From contig NZ_JBFAZP010000008.1 of assembly GCF_040681875.1 (NCBI RefSeq), forward strand, positions 558,001 through 622,000: a stretch of DNA of 64,000 nucleotides. The letters are read 5' to 3'. This document shows, piece after piece, positions 16,113 through 24,981 of the stretch. Within the stretch, counting starts at the first letter, position 1. Each line of letters opens with the position of its first letter. The position numbers and the translations under genes are program-made. The notes under the pieces were generated by a model, which was not told the DNA's origin, did not search any database, and saw only the letters and a program-made list of their open reading frames with translations. Source of the DNA: Longispora sp040681875 (GTDB taxonomy: Bacteria; Actinomycetota; Actinomycetes; Mycobacteriales; Micromonosporaceae).

Positions 16113-17108
16113 ATGGCGAAGATCGACGCGGTAGTCACCGGGGCCGGCGGGTTCATCGGCGGACACCTCACCAGGGCACTCCTCGCGGAGGGCAAGACCG
16201 TCCGAGCGGTGGACATCAAACCCCTCAACGAGTGGTACCAGAGGTTCGACACCGCCGAGGAGGTCGTCGCCGACGTCTCCCTGTTGCAGGACGCGCGCGC
16301 CGTGGTCGACGGCGGGGCCGGCGAGGTGTTCAACCTGGCGGCCGACATGGGCGGCATGGGCTTCATCGAGAACAACAAGGCCGCCTGCATGCTGTCGGTG
16401 CTCACCAGCACCCACGTGCTGATGGCCGCCAAGGAGGCCGGCGTCGACCGGTTCTTCTACTCCTCCTCGGCCTGCGTCTACGCGGCCGACAAGCAGACCG
16501 ACGCCGACATCGTCGCGCTGAAGGAGGAGGACGCCTACCCGGCCATGCCCGAGGACGGCTACGGCTGGGAGAAGCTGTTCTCCGAGCGCCTCGCCCGGCA
16601 CTTCCGCGAGGACTACGGCATGGCGACCCGGATCGCCCGCTTCCACAACATCTACGGCCCGAACGGCACCTGGGACGGCGGCCGCGAGAAAGCCCCCGCC
16701 GCCGCGTGCCGCAAGGTCGCCAACGCCGTGCTGACCGGCAACCACGAGATCGAGATCTGGGGCGACGGCCTGCAGACCCGCTCGTTCACCTACGTGGACG
16801 ACTGTGTCGACGGCATCCTCCGGGTCACCCGGGGCCACTTCGACGAGCCGATCAACGTGGGCTCCTCCGAGGTCGTCACGATCAACGAGCTCTACGCCCT
16901 GGTCGCCGACATCGCCGGCGTCGAGCTGAGCTACAAGCACGTGCCCGGCGCGCTCGGCGTCCGTGGCCGCAACAGCGACAACACGCTGATCCTCAAGGAG
17001 TTCGGCTGGGAGCCCTCGACGCGGCTGCGCGACGGCATCGCCCAGACGTACGCGTGGATCCTGGAGCAGGCCAAGGCCCGGGCCGCGGGTCTGGCGTACA
17101 CCAACTGA
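16113..17108 (+). CDS. NAD-dependent sugar-nucleotide epimerase, GDP-mannose 3,5-epimerase-like
   Basis: The 331-residue protein is a short-chain dehydrogenase-type sugar-nucleotide enzyme. The NAD-binding TGAGGFIGG motif is at 9-17, and the catalytic YxxxK is Tyr150-Lys154 in DGYGWEKLFSERL. The segments NLAADMGGMGFIENNKA, FYSSSACVY (with a cysteine at 121), RFHNIYGPNGTWDGGREKAPAA and GDGLQTRSFTYVDDC closely follow GDP-mannose 3,5-epimerase, which makes GDP-L-galactose and GDP-L-gulose. Its product probably feeds a cell-surface glycan, since a WecG/TagA glycosyltransferase follows with a one-base-type overlap (TGATG). Exact substrate should be treated as a family-level prediction. Confidence 0.8.
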   Translation: MAKIDAVVTGAGGFIGGHLTRALLAEGKTVRAVDIKPLNEWYQRFDTAEEVVADVSLLQDARAVVDGGAGEVFNLAADMGGMGFIENNKAACMLSVLTSTHVLMAAKEAGVDRFFYSSSACVYAADKQTDADIVALKEEDAYPAMPEDGYGWEKLFSERLARHFREDYGMATRIARFHNIYGPNGTWDGGREKAPAAACRKVANAVLTGNHEIEIWGDGLQTRSFTYVDDCVDGILRVTRGHFDEPINVGSSEVVTINELYALVADIAGVELSYKHVPGALGVRGRNSDNTLILKEFGWEPSTRLRDGIAQTYAWILEQAKARAAGLAYTN

Positions 17109-17896
17109 TGTCAGGGCTGCATCCCCGGTCGGAGGGGCAGGCCCCGCCGATCCAGCGGGTCGACGTCCTCGGCGTCGGCGTGTCCGCGGTCAACATGGAC
17201 ATGGCCGTCGAGGAGGTCACCCGCTGGGTCGACCAGCGCGAGCGGCACTACGTGTGCGTCACCGGCGTGCACGGCGTGATGGAGTCGCAGCGCGATGCCG
17301 ACCTGCTGCGGATCCACAACGAGTCGGGCCTGACCACGCCCGACGGCATGCCGATGGTGTGGGCGGGCCACCAGGCCGGCGCGGACTGGATGACCCGGGT
17401 CTACGGCCCGGACCTGATGCTCACCGTCCTGGCCCGCGCGGCCGAACGCGGCTGGGGTTCCTATCTCTACGGCGGCAACGACGGCGTGCCCGAGCTGCTC
17501 GCCGCGAAGCTCACGGAGCGGTTCCCCGGCCTGAAGATCGTCGGGATGCACTCCCCGCCGTTCCGGCCGCTGACGCCCGAGGAGGACGACGCGATCGTCC
17601 GCGAGATCAACTCCTCGGGGGCCGAGCTGGTCTGGGTCGGGCTGTCGACGCCGAAGCAGGAGCGGTGGATGGCGGCGCACGTCGGCCGGTTGGACGCGCC
17701 CGCGCTGTTCGGGGTGGGCGCGGCGTTCGACTTCCACGCGGGGCTCGTGCCCCAGGCCCCGGCCTGGATCCAGAAGCGCGGCCTGGAGTGGGCGTTCCGG
17801 CTGACCAAGGAGCCGAAGCGGCTGTGGCGGCGCTACTTCCGCAACAACCCGGCGTACCTGTGGCAGACCCGCAAGCGCAAACCCTTCCTGCGATAA
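17108..17896 (+). CDS. WecB/TagA/CpsF family glycosyltransferase (GT26)
   Basis: The 262-residue protein matches the GT26 family that adds N-acetylmannosaminyl-type sugars to undecaprenyl-linked intermediates of teichoic acids or polysaccharides. Typical segments are YVCVTGVHGVMESQRD, NESGLTTPDGMPMVW (with the conserved aspartate), SYLYGGNDGVPELLA, ELVWVGLSTPKQERWM and LFGVGAAFDFHAGLVPQAPAWIQKRGLEWAFRL. It lacks membrane segments and probably works at the inner face of the membrane. It shares bases with the epimerase stop, so the two act in one pathway. It ends in a post-stop element and a strong hairpin. Confidence 0.88.
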   Translation: MSGLHPRSEGQAPPIQRVDVLGVGVSAVNMDMAVEEVTRWVDQRERHYVCVTGVHGVMESQRDADLLRIHNESGLTTPDGMPMVWAGHQAGADWMTRVYGPDLMLTVLARAAERGWGSYLYGGNDGVPELLAAKLTERFPGLKIVGMHSPPFRPLTPEEDDAIVREINSSGAELVWVGLSTPKQERWMAAHVGRLDAPALFGVGAAFDFHAGLVPQAPAWIQKRGLEWAFRLTKEPKRLWRRYFRNNPAYLWQTRKRKPFLR

Positions 17897-17913
17897 CCCT
17901 TTCTTCGGGTACG
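17897..17913 (+). other. Post-stop element, copy 2
   Basis: CCCTTTCTTCGGGTACG directly follows the TAA and precedes the hairpin; ACCC can pair with GGGT around a 7-base loop. Confidence 0.4.
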
Positions 17914-17914
17914 A

Positions 17915-17949
17915 GAAGCCCCGGCCGCCGACGTGGTGGCCGGGGCTTC
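17915..17949 (+). terminator. Terminator hairpin after the glycosyltransferase
   Basis: A perfect 12-bp stem (GAAGCCCCGGCC and its complement) with an 11-base loop. Confidence 0.7.
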
Positions 17950-18048
17950 CTGCTGTCCCGCCCCACCCCGGCCGGCACCCTCCACCCGGTCTGCGACCGA
18001 ACCGCCGGGCCGGGTATGCCATTCTTCATCTTCGATGGATGATCAACG

Positions 18049-18089
18049 TTCAAGACCTCTTGAATGATGGCTCCCGGCGTTGCTAGGCT
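18049..18089 (+). promoter_or_regulatory. Promoter with overlapping 16-bp palindrome
   Basis: TTGAAT (18060-18065) and TAGGCT (18084-18089) are separated by 18 bases. A perfect palindrome TTCAAGACCTCTTGAA (18049-18064) overlaps the -35 box, the usual arrangement of a repressor or activator operator for the secreted-protein gene. Confidence 0.55.
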
Positions 18090-18121
18090 CGCCCGACATT
18101 CCCCCCAGAGCGGAGATTCCC

Positions 18122-18556
18122 ATGAAGTCTCGCCTGCGTTCCGTACTGGTCGGCCTCGTCGCGGCCGTCGTCTCGGCCACCGCCCTCACCCTGGGCGCCA
18201 CCTCGCCCGCCGCCGCCGCGTTCGGCGACGAGACGTTCGGCTGCCGCATCGCGCCGGGCACGATCTTCACCTGGAGCGCGGGCTGTCACGACAGCATGCC
18301 GGCGACCACCTACAACGTGGCCTTCCAGGTGCAGAACCTCTCCGGCTCCTACACCTACTCGTGGAACATCAGCGGGCCGTACACCTCCGTGATCACCGGC
18401 TGCACCTCGTCCTCGGTGGCCTGCGCGGTGTCCGTGCCGGGCGGGGCGTTCGACAGCGAGATCTACGCGACGGTCACCTACAGCCAGGGCGGACAGAGCC
18501 TGACCCGGTACTCGGTCGCGATCCTGCGCGCCCGCTGCGGCGACATGCTCTGCTGA
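18122..18556 (+). CDS. Small secreted protein with six cysteines
   Basis: I do not recognise a family. The ATG at 18122 gives a clean signal peptide (charged MKSRLR, hydrophobic core, cleavage after SPAAAA near residue 33), whereas an upstream in-frame start would not. The mature part is about 110 residues with six cysteines and a beta-rich, Ser/Thr/Tyr-rich pattern resembling an immunoglobulin-like or carbohydrate-binding sandwich (YNVAFQVQNLSGSYTYSWNISG, FDSEIYATVTYSQGG). Six cysteines outside the membrane could form three disulfides. Expression is probably controlled through a palindrome over the -35 box, and the gene has its own terminator, so it is a single-gene unit. Confidence 0.65.
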   Translation: MKSRLRSVLVGLVAAVVSATALTLGATSPAAAAFGDETFGCRIAPGTIFTWSAGCHDSMPATTYNVAFQVQNLSGSYTYSWNISGPYTSVITGCTSSSVACAVSVPGGAFDSEIYATVTYSQGGQSLTRYSVAILRARCGDMLC

Positions 18557-18562
18557 GGCCGC

Positions 18563-18611
18563 GCCGCCCGCCGTACCCGTCGCGTGTTTTCCGTGGGGGA
18601 CGGCGGGCGGC
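18563..18611 (+). terminator. Terminator hairpin after the secreted protein
   Basis: A perfect 12-bp stem (GCCGCCCGCCGT and its complement) around a 25-base loop. Confidence 0.5.
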
Positions 18612-18665
18612 CTAAACCTCGCGCCGCGACGGATTTCCGACATTACACACAGTGACTCCCGGCGG

Positions 18666-18671
18666 TACGCT
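18666..18671 (+). promoter_or_regulatory. Leaderless -10 hexamer of small membrane protein gene
   Basis: TACGCT, six bases, then ATG; no ribosome binding site. Confidence 0.5.
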
Positions 18672-18677
18672 ACTGCC

Positions 18678-19004
18678 ATGTTGCCCGCCGGCGCGAACCT
18701 CGGCGTCCGCACCGCCGGCTGTGGCGCGGCCCTGGTGTTCTACGTGCCCGCCGCGGTCCTCGCCTGGCTGCTCGCCCGGCTGCTCCCCGACGACCTGCCG
18801 TGGTGGGGCCGGTTCGCGGTCGGGGTGTTCGTGCTGATCGTCTTCTCGGCGGCCCTGCTGCTCGTCGTCTCCCAGGTCGACCACTGGATCCGCGCGTCCC
18901 GCGACCGGGTGCCGCGGGCGGGCTGGGTCTTCTTCGCCGCGGGCCTGCTGGCGGGTGTTCCGGTGGCGTATCTGGGTGCCGAGCTGTTGTCGCGACTATT
19001 CTGA
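18678..19004 (+). CDS. Small membrane protein of unknown function
   Basis: The 108-residue product has three hydrophobic segments (about 14-37, 43-64 and 82-103), separated by a polar linker DHWIRASRDRVPRAG. No family motif is seen. The gene stands directly upstream of gltB in the same direction, with about 130 bases between them that carry a separate gltB promoter, so co-function with glutamate synthase is not implied. The ATG fits a leaderless TACGCT promoter. Confidence 0.55.
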   Translation: MLPAGANLGVRTAGCGAALVFYVPAAVLAWLLARLLPDDLPWWGRFAVGVFVLIVFSAALLLVVSQVDHWIRASRDRVPRAGWVFFAAGLLAGVPVAYLGAELLSRLF

Positions 19005-19072
19005 ATGTGCCAATTCATCCGCTCGTTACTTTGATCACAAGACGGGTGTACTGCTAGACACCTCCGGTCGCG

Positions 19073-19078
19073 TACACT
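19073..19078 (+). promoter_or_regulatory. Possible -10 (TACACT) of gltBD
   Basis: TACACT lies 59 bases before the gltB ATG; the leader carries CAGGAGG 7 bases before the start. TTGATC at 19031-19036 may belong to a second promoter. Confidence 0.35.
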
Positions 19079-19137
19079 CAGTTCCACCTACCGGGCCGAC
19101 GCTGTCCCGCCACCATGCGACCGCGTCAGGAGGCTCG

Positions 19138-22100
19138 ATGCCTGGTTCCCGCATCCCCGCACTCCAGGGCCTTTACGATCCCGCCAACGAACACGATGCC
19201 TGTGGCGTCGCCTTCGTGGCGGACCTTCGTGGCGCGTCCCACGATGTGGTACGCAAGGGGCTCTCCGCCCTGGTTCGCATGGAGCACCGGGGCGCGCAGG
19301 GCGCGGATCCGGGGACCGGCGACGGCGCGGGCATCATGATCCAGATCCCGGACGCGTACTACCGGGCCACGGTCGACTTCGACCTCCCGCCGCCCGGCCA
19401 CTACGCCACCGGCCTCGTGTTCATGGAGACCGACGACACCCGGGTCCTGGAGAAGTTCGCGATCGCCGAGCACGCCCACATCCTGGGCTGGCGCGACGTC
19501 CCCACCGACGAGACGGGCCTCGGCCAGGACGCCGTCGACGCGATGCCCCTGATCCGGCAGGTCTTCCTCGCCTCGGACGAGGGCAAGAGCGGCATGGACC
19601 TCGAACGCGTCGTGTACTGCGTCCGCAAGCAGGCCGAGCGCGAGTCCCGCGAACGCGGCGCGCCCCTGTACTTCCCGTCGCTGTCCACCCGGACCGTCGT
19701 CTACAAGGGCATGCTCACCCCCGCCCAGCTGGGCACGTTCTTCACCGAGCTGACCGACCCCCGGATCGTCAGCTCGCTGGCGCTGGTGCACAGCCGGTTC
19801 TCCACCAACACGTTCCCGTCGTGGCCGCTGGCGCACCCGTACCGGCTCGTCGCGCACAACGGGGAGATCAACACGATCAAGGGCAACCGGAACTGGATGG
19901 CCGCCCGCGAGGCCCTGCTGGACAGCACCGTGCTGCCCGGCCGGATCCGGCGGCTGTTCCCGATCGCCACCCCCGGGGCCAGCGACTCCGCCACGTTCGA
20001 CGAGGTGCTCGAACTGCTGCACCTGTCCGGGCGGAGCCTGCCGCACGCGGTGCTGATGATGGTGCCCGAGGCCTGGGAGAACGACCCGGACATGGACCCC
20101 GCGAAGCGGGCGTTCTACCAGTTCCACGGATCGCTGATGGAGCCCTGGGACGGGCCGGCCTGTGTCGCGTTCACCGACGGTACCCAGATCGGGGCCGTCC
20201 TGGACCGCAACGGCCTGCGCCCCGCCCGCTGGTGGCGCACCTCCGACGACCTGGTCATCCTCGCCAGCGAGGCCGGGGTCGTGGACCTGGACCCGGCCAC
20301 CGTGATCGCCAAGGGCCGGCTCCAGCCGGGCCGGATGTTCCTGGTCGACACCGCCGCGCACACGATCGTCTCCGACGACGAGGTGAAGGCGTCCCTGGCG
20401 GCGGAGCAGCCCTACACCGACTGGCTGCACGCCGGGCTGATGCACCTGGAGACCCTCCCGGAGCGCGAGCACATCGTCTACACCCACGCCTCGGTGCTCC
20501 GCCGGCAGCAGACCTTCGGCTACACGGCCGAGGAGCTGCGTCTCCTGCTGGGCCCGATGGCCTCCTCCGGCGCGGAACCCCTCGGTTCGATGGGTACCGA
20601 CACGCCGATCGCCGCGCTGAGCAAGCGCCCCCGGCTGCTGTACGACTACTTCAGCCAGCTGTTCGCGCAGGTCACGAACCCGCCGCTGGACGCGATCCGC
20701 GAGGAGCTGGTCACCAGCGTCGCGACCACCATCGGGCCCGAGCACAACCTGCTCGACCCGGGGCCGGCGAGCTGCCGCCAGATCACCCTGCCCTACCCGG
20801 TGATCGACAACGACGAGCTGGCCAAGATCCTGTCGATCGACGAGGACGGCAACCTGCCCGGCTTCCAGGCCGTCCGGGTCTCCGGGCTGTACCGGGTCGC
20901 CGACGGCGCGGCCGGCCTCAAGGCCCGGATCACCGAGATCTGCCGGCACGTGTCCGAGGCGATCGAGGACGGCGTCCGGATCCTGGTGCTGTCCGACCGC
21001 GACTCCACCGCGGACCTGGCCCCGATCCCGTCGCTGCTGCTCACGGCGGCGGTGCACCAGCACCTGGTCCGCGAGCAGACCCGCACCCGGGCGTCGCTGG
21101 TCGTCGAGTCGGGCGACTGCCGGGCCGTGCACCACGTCGCCCTGCTCATCGGGTACGGGGCGGCGGCGGTCAACCCGTACCTCGCCCTGGAGTCCGTCGA
21201 GGACCTGATCAGCACCGGTGGGCTCGCCCTGGAGCCGGCGAAGGCCACCCGCAACGTGGTCAAGGCGCTCGGCAAGGGCGTGCTCAAGGTGATGAGCAAG
21301 ATGGGCATCTCCACCGTCAGCTCGTACTGCGGCGCGCAGGTCTTCGAGGCCATCGGCCTGTCCACGGAACTCGTCGGCCGGTACTTCGCGGGCACCACCG
21401 CCCGGCTCGGCGGCATCGGGCTGGACGGGGTGGCCGACGCGGTCGCCCGCCGGCACGCGGCCGCCCACGGGGGCGCGACGGAACTGGGCACGGGCGGGGA
21501 GTACCAGTACCGGCGCGACGGCGAGGTGCACCTGTTCAACCCGGAGACCGTGTTCCTGCTCCAGCACGCGACGCGGTCGAAGCAGTTCGACGTGTTCCGC
21601 AGGTACACGTCGAAGGTCGACGCTCTGACCGCCGACAGCGGGTCGTTGCGCGGCCTGTTGGGCTTCACCGACACGGAGCCGGTGCCGCTGGACGAGGTCG
21701 AGCCGGCGTCGGAGATCGTGAAGCGGTTCAACACCGGCGCGATGTCCTACGGCTCGATCAGCGCCGAGGCGCACACCGACCTGGCGATCGCGATGAACCG
21801 GCTCGGCGGCAAGTCGAACACCGGCGAGGGCGGCGAGGACCCTTCGCGCCTCTATGACCCTGAGCGACGGAGCGCCGTCAAGCAGGTGGCGAGCGGCCGG
21901 TTCGGCGTGACCAGCGAGTACCTGGTCAACGCCGACGACATCCAGATCAAGATGGCCCAGGGCGCCAAGCCCGGCGAGGGCGGCCAGCTGCCCGGCAACA
22001 AGGTCTGGCCCTGGATCGCCAAGACCCGGCACTCCACGGCCGGCGTCGGGCTGATCTCGCCGCCGCCGCACCACGACATCTACTCCATCGAGGACCTGGC

Positions 22101-23532
22101 TCAGCTCATCCACGACCTGAAGAACGCCAACGACGCGGCGCGCATCCACGTCAAGCTGGTGTCCGAGGTCGGCGTGGGCACCGTCGCGGCCGGCGTGGCC
22201 AAGACCAAGGCCGACGTCATCCTGATCTCCGGCCACGACGGGGGCACCGGCGCCTCGCCGATGAACTCCCTGAAGCACGCCGGCGCGCCCTGGGAGCTCG
22301 GGCTCGCCGAGGCCCAGCAGACCCTGCTGCTCAACGGCCTGCGCGAACGGGTCACGGTGCAGGTCGACGGCCAGCTCAAGACCGGCCGGGACGTGGTCGT
22401 GGCCGCGCTGCTCGGGGCCGAGGAGTACGGCTTCGCCACCGCCCCACTGATCGTGCAGGGCTGCGTCATGATGCGGGTCTGCCACCTGGACACCTGCCCG
22501 GTGGGCATCGCCACCCAGGACCCGGTGCTCCGGGAGCGCTACACCGGGAAGCCCGAGTTCGTGGAGAACTTCTTCCTGTTCCTCGCCGAGGAGGTCCGCG
22601 GGTACCTCGCGGCCCTCGGGCTCCGGTCGATCGACGAGGCCGTGGGCCGGGTCGAGCTGTTGAGGCAGACCTCCGGCGACCTCGACCTCGCGCCGGTGCT
22701 GCACATGCCGGACGTGGACTCCGCGCGGCGGCGCACCACCACCCAGAGCCACGACCTGTCGAAGATCGACCTGGACCTGGTGTCCCGGTGGACCCCGGGC
22801 CGGCCGCTGCGGGCCACCGTCGACGTGCACAACACCGACCGGTCGGTGGGTACTCTGCTCGGTTCCGCCGTCACCCGGCACGCCGGCGGCGCGGGCCTGC
22901 CCGACGGCACGATCGACATCACCCTGCGGGGTACGGCCGGCCAGTCGTTCGGCGCGTTCCTGCCGCGCGGCGTCACCCTGCGCCTGTACGGCGACGCCAA
23001 CGACTACGTCGCCAAGGGGCTGTCCGGCGGGCGGATCGTGCTCCGGCCGTTCGTCTCCGCCCGGTTCGCCGCGTCCGCGCAGGTCATCGCGGGCAACACC
23101 ATCCTGTACGGCGCCACGTCCGGTGCCTTCCACGCCTCCGGCCAGGTCGGCGAGCGGTTCGCGGTCCGCAACTCCGGGGCGCTCGGCGTCGTGGAGGGCG
23201 TGGGCGACCACGGCTGCGAGTACATGACCGGCGGCACCGTCGTCGTCCTCGGCCGCACCGGGCGCAACTTCGCGGCCGGCATGTCCGGCGGCGTCGCGTA
23301 CGTGCTCGACCTCGACCCGCTCATGGTCAACCGCGAGCTGGTCGACCTGGAGCCGGTCGCGGATCCGGCCGCTCTGAAGGGCATCGTCGCCCAGCACCTC
23401 GAACTCACCGGCTCCACGACGGCGGCGCTCCTGCTGTCCGAGTGGGACCCGGCGCGGTTCACCCAGGTGATGTCCCGGGAGTACAAGGCGGCGCTGGCCG
23501 TGGTTTCCGAAAGGCAGGTCGTCCATGCCTGA
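19138..23532 (+). CDS. gltB: Glutamate synthase large subunit
   Basis: The ATG at 19138 is preceded by CAGGAGG and gives a short propeptide ahead of Cys22 (NEHDACGVAFVADL), the N-terminal nucleophile that releases ammonia from glutamine after processing. The 1464-residue protein then has the central domain, the FMN/2-oxoglutarate domain (KSNTGEGGEDPSR, GAKPGEGGQLPGNKV, SGHDGGTGASP) and the 3Fe-4S cysteines in CVMMRVCHLDTCPVGIATQ, followed by the beta-helical gltB C-terminal domain. It makes two glutamates from glutamine and 2-oxoglutarate with electrons from GltD, central to ammonia assimilation. Its end overlaps gltD by eight bases. Confidence 0.97.
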   Translation: MPGSRIPALQGLYDPANEHDACGVAFVADLRGASHDVVRKGLSALVRMEHRGAQGADPGTGDGAGIMIQIPDAYYRATVDFDLPPPGHYATGLVFMETDDTRVLEKFAIAEHAHILGWRDVPTDETGLGQDAVDAMPLIRQVFLASDEGKSGMDLERVVYCVRKQAERESRERGAPLYFPSLSTRTVVYKGMLTPAQLGTFFTELTDPRIVSSLALVHSRFSTNTFPSWPLAHPYRLVAHNGEINTIKGNRNWMAAREALLDSTVLPGRIRRLFPIATPGASDSATFDEVLELLHLSGRSLPHAVLMMVPEAWENDPDMDPAKRAFYQFHGSLMEPWDGPACVAFTDGTQIGAVLDRNGLRPARWWRTSDDLVILASEAGVVDLDPATVIAKGRLQPGRMFLVDTAAHTIVSDDEVKASLAAEQPYTDWLHAGLMHLETLPEREHIVYTHASVLRRQQTFGYTAEELRLLLGPMASSGAEPLGSMGTDTPIAALSKRPRLLYDYFSQLFAQVTNPPLDAIREELVTSVATTIGPEHNLLDPGPASCRQITLPYPVIDNDELAKILSIDEDGNLPGFQAVRVSGLYRVADGAAGLKARITEICRHVSEAIEDGVRILVLSDRDSTADLAPIPSLLLTAAVHQHLVREQTRTRASLVVESGDCRAVHHVALLIGYGAAAVNPYLALESVEDLISTGGLALEPAKATRNVVKALGKGVLKVMSKMGISTVSSYCGAQVFEAIGLSTELVGRYFAGTTARLGGIGLDGVADAVARRHAAAHGGATELGTGGEYQYRRDGEVHLFNPETVFLLQHATRSKQFDVFRRYTSKVDALTADSGSLRGLLGFTDTEPVPLDEVEPASEIVKRFNTGAMSYGSISAEAHTDLAIAMNRLGGKSNTGEGGEDPSRLYDPERRSAVKQVASGRFGVTSEYLVNADDIQIKMAQGAKPGEGGQLPGNKVWPWIAKTRHSTAGVGLISPPPHHDIYSIEDLAQLIHDLKNANDAARIHVKLVSEVGVGTVAAGVAKTKADVILISGHDGGTGASPMNSLKHAGAPWELGLAEAQQTLLLNGLRERVTVQVDGQLKTGRDVVVAALLGAEEYGFATAPLIVQGCVMMRVCHLDTCPVGIATQDPVLRERYTGKPEFVENFFLFLAEEVRGYLAALGLRSIDEAVGRVELLRQTSGDLDLAPVLHMPDVDSARRRTTTQSHDLSKIDLDLVSRWTPGRPLRATVDVHNTDRSVGTLLGSAVTRHAGGAGLPDGTIDITLRGTAGQSFGAFLPRGVTLRLYGDANDYVAKGLSGGRIVLRPFVSARFAASAQVIAGNTILYGATSGAFHASGQVGERFAVRNSGALGVVEGVGDHGCEYMTGGTVVVLGRTGRNFAAGMSGGVAYVLDLDPLMVNRELVDLEPVADPAALKGIVAQHLELTGSTTAALLLSEWDPARFTQVMSREYKAALAVVSERQVVHA

Positions 23533-24934
23533 TCCGAAGGGTTTCCTCACCCACGGCCGCCAGACGGCCCCGCGCCGGCCGGTGCCGGTCCGGATCTCCG
23601 ACTGGCGCGAGGTCTACCTGCCCGCGTCCGACGAGCTGCTCACCGCCCAGGCGTCGCGGTGCATGGACTGCGGCATCCCGTTCTGCCACGACGGCTGCCC
23701 GCTCGGCAACCGGATCCCGGACTGGAACGACCTGGTCCGCACCGGGCGCTATGACGCGGCGGCCGAGCAGCTCTACGCCACGAACAACTTCCCGGAGTTC
23801 ACCGGCCGGCTGTGCCCCGCCCCGTGCGAGGCCGCGTGCGTGCTCGGCATCGCGTCCGACGCGGTCACGATCAAGCAGGTCGAGCAGGCGATCGGGGACC
23901 GGGCGTCCCTGGCGCCCCTCCTTCCGTCCCTGTCCACCGGGCGGCGGGTGGCCGTCGTCGGCTCCGGGCCGGCCGGGCTCGCCGCCGCGCAGCAGCTCGT
24001 CCGGGCCGGGCACGCGGTGACGGTGTTCGAGCGCGACGACGCCCCGGGCGGGCTCCTGCGCTACGGCATCCCGGACTTCAAGCTGGAGAAGACGGTCCTG
24101 GAGGCCCGGCTCGACCAGCTCCGCGCCGAGGGCGTCGTGTTCTCCTGCGGGGTGGAGGTCACGGACGTGGCGGCCCTGCGCGCCGAGTTCGACGCCGTCC
24201 TGCTCGCCGTCGGGGCCCTGGCCGGCCGCGAGGTCGACACCCCCGGCCGGCAGTTCTCCGGCGTGCACCAGGCCATGGAACACCTGGTCGAGGCCAACCG
24301 GTGGATCGCGTTCGGCGAGCAGCCGGCCATCGACGCCGCCGGCAAGCACGTCGTCATCATCGGCGGCGGGGACACGGCCGCCGACTGCCTGGGCGTCGCC
24401 CACCGGCAGGGCGCGGCCTCCGTGACCCAGCTCGACCGGTACCCGGTGCCGCCCACCAGCCGCGACGGCGAACGCGACCCGTGGCCGACCTGGCCCTGGC
24501 TGCTGCGGGACTACGCCGCGCACGAGGAGGGCGGCGAGCGCGCCTTCGGGGTGGCCGTCTCCGAGTTCGAGGGCGCCGACGGCCGGGTCACCGGCGTGCG
24601 GATCGACGAAGTGACCGTCGTGGACCGGGTCGCGACCCCGGTGCCCGGTACCACCCGGGTGCTGCCCGCCGACCTGGTACTCCTCGCGATCGGGTTCGCC
24701 GGCACCGACTCGCCGCTCGGCCTCGCCCAGGGCGGTCGGATCCCGGCCGCCGACGACTGGCAGACGGCCGTCGACGGCGTGTTCGTGGCCGGGGACGCGC
24801 ACCGGGGGGCCTCGCTCATCGTGTGGGCGATCGCCGAGGGGCGCGCGGCGGCCTCTTCGATCCACAGTTACCTGGGGGCGCCGGGGGCGCTGCCCGCGCC
24901 GGTCAGCCCCGCATCACGGGCACTCGCTGTGTAG
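23525..24934 (+). CDS. gltD: Glutamate synthase small subunit
   Basis: The 469-residue flavoprotein passes electrons from NADPH to GltB. The N-terminal 4Fe-4S region has SRCMDCGIPFCHDGCPLGNRI and RLCPAPCEAACVLG. The FAD site is VAVVGSGPAGLAAAQ (near 143) and the NADPH site VVIIGGGDTAADCLG (near 280); the C-terminal GVFVAGDAHRGASLIVWAIAEGR is the flavin-contact block. Length is typical. It starts inside the last codons of gltB, so the subunits are coupled in translation. Confidence 0.97.
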   Translation: MPDPKGFLTHGRQTAPRRPVPVRISDWREVYLPASDELLTAQASRCMDCGIPFCHDGCPLGNRIPDWNDLVRTGRYDAAAEQLYATNNFPEFTGRLCPAPCEAACVLGIASDAVTIKQVEQAIGDRASLAPLLPSLSTGRRVAVVGSGPAGLAAAQQLVRAGHAVTVFERDDAPGGLLRYGIPDFKLEKTVLEARLDQLRAEGVVFSCGVEVTDVAALRAEFDAVLLAVGALAGREVDTPGRQFSGVHQAMEHLVEANRWIAFGEQPAIDAAGKHVVIIGGGDTAADCLGVAHRQGAASVTQLDRYPVPPTSRDGERDPWPTWPWLLRDYAAHEEGGERAFGVAVSEFEGADGRVTGVRIDEVTVVDRVATPVPGTTRVLPADLVLLAIGFAGTDSPLGLAQGGRIPAADDWQTAVDGVFVAGDAHRGASLIVWAIAEGRAAASSIHSYLGAPGALPAPVSPASRALAV

Positions 24935-24942
24935 TGCGGAGT

Positions 24943-24976
24943 CCGGGGGCGGGCCGCTATCCGGCCAGGCCCCCGG
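24943..24976. terminator. Bidirectional hairpin between gltD and the DndB-like gene
   Basis: CCGGGGGC pairs with GCCCCCGG across an 18-base loop in the 47-base convergent gap; it can serve both transcripts. Confidence 0.45.
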
Positions 24977-24981
24977 GCCGC

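Noticed and set aside
19126..23550. Minus-strand open frame of almost 1500 codons opposite gltB
   Set aside because: It mirrors gltB codon structure and has no domain; gltB is unmistakable on the plus strand.
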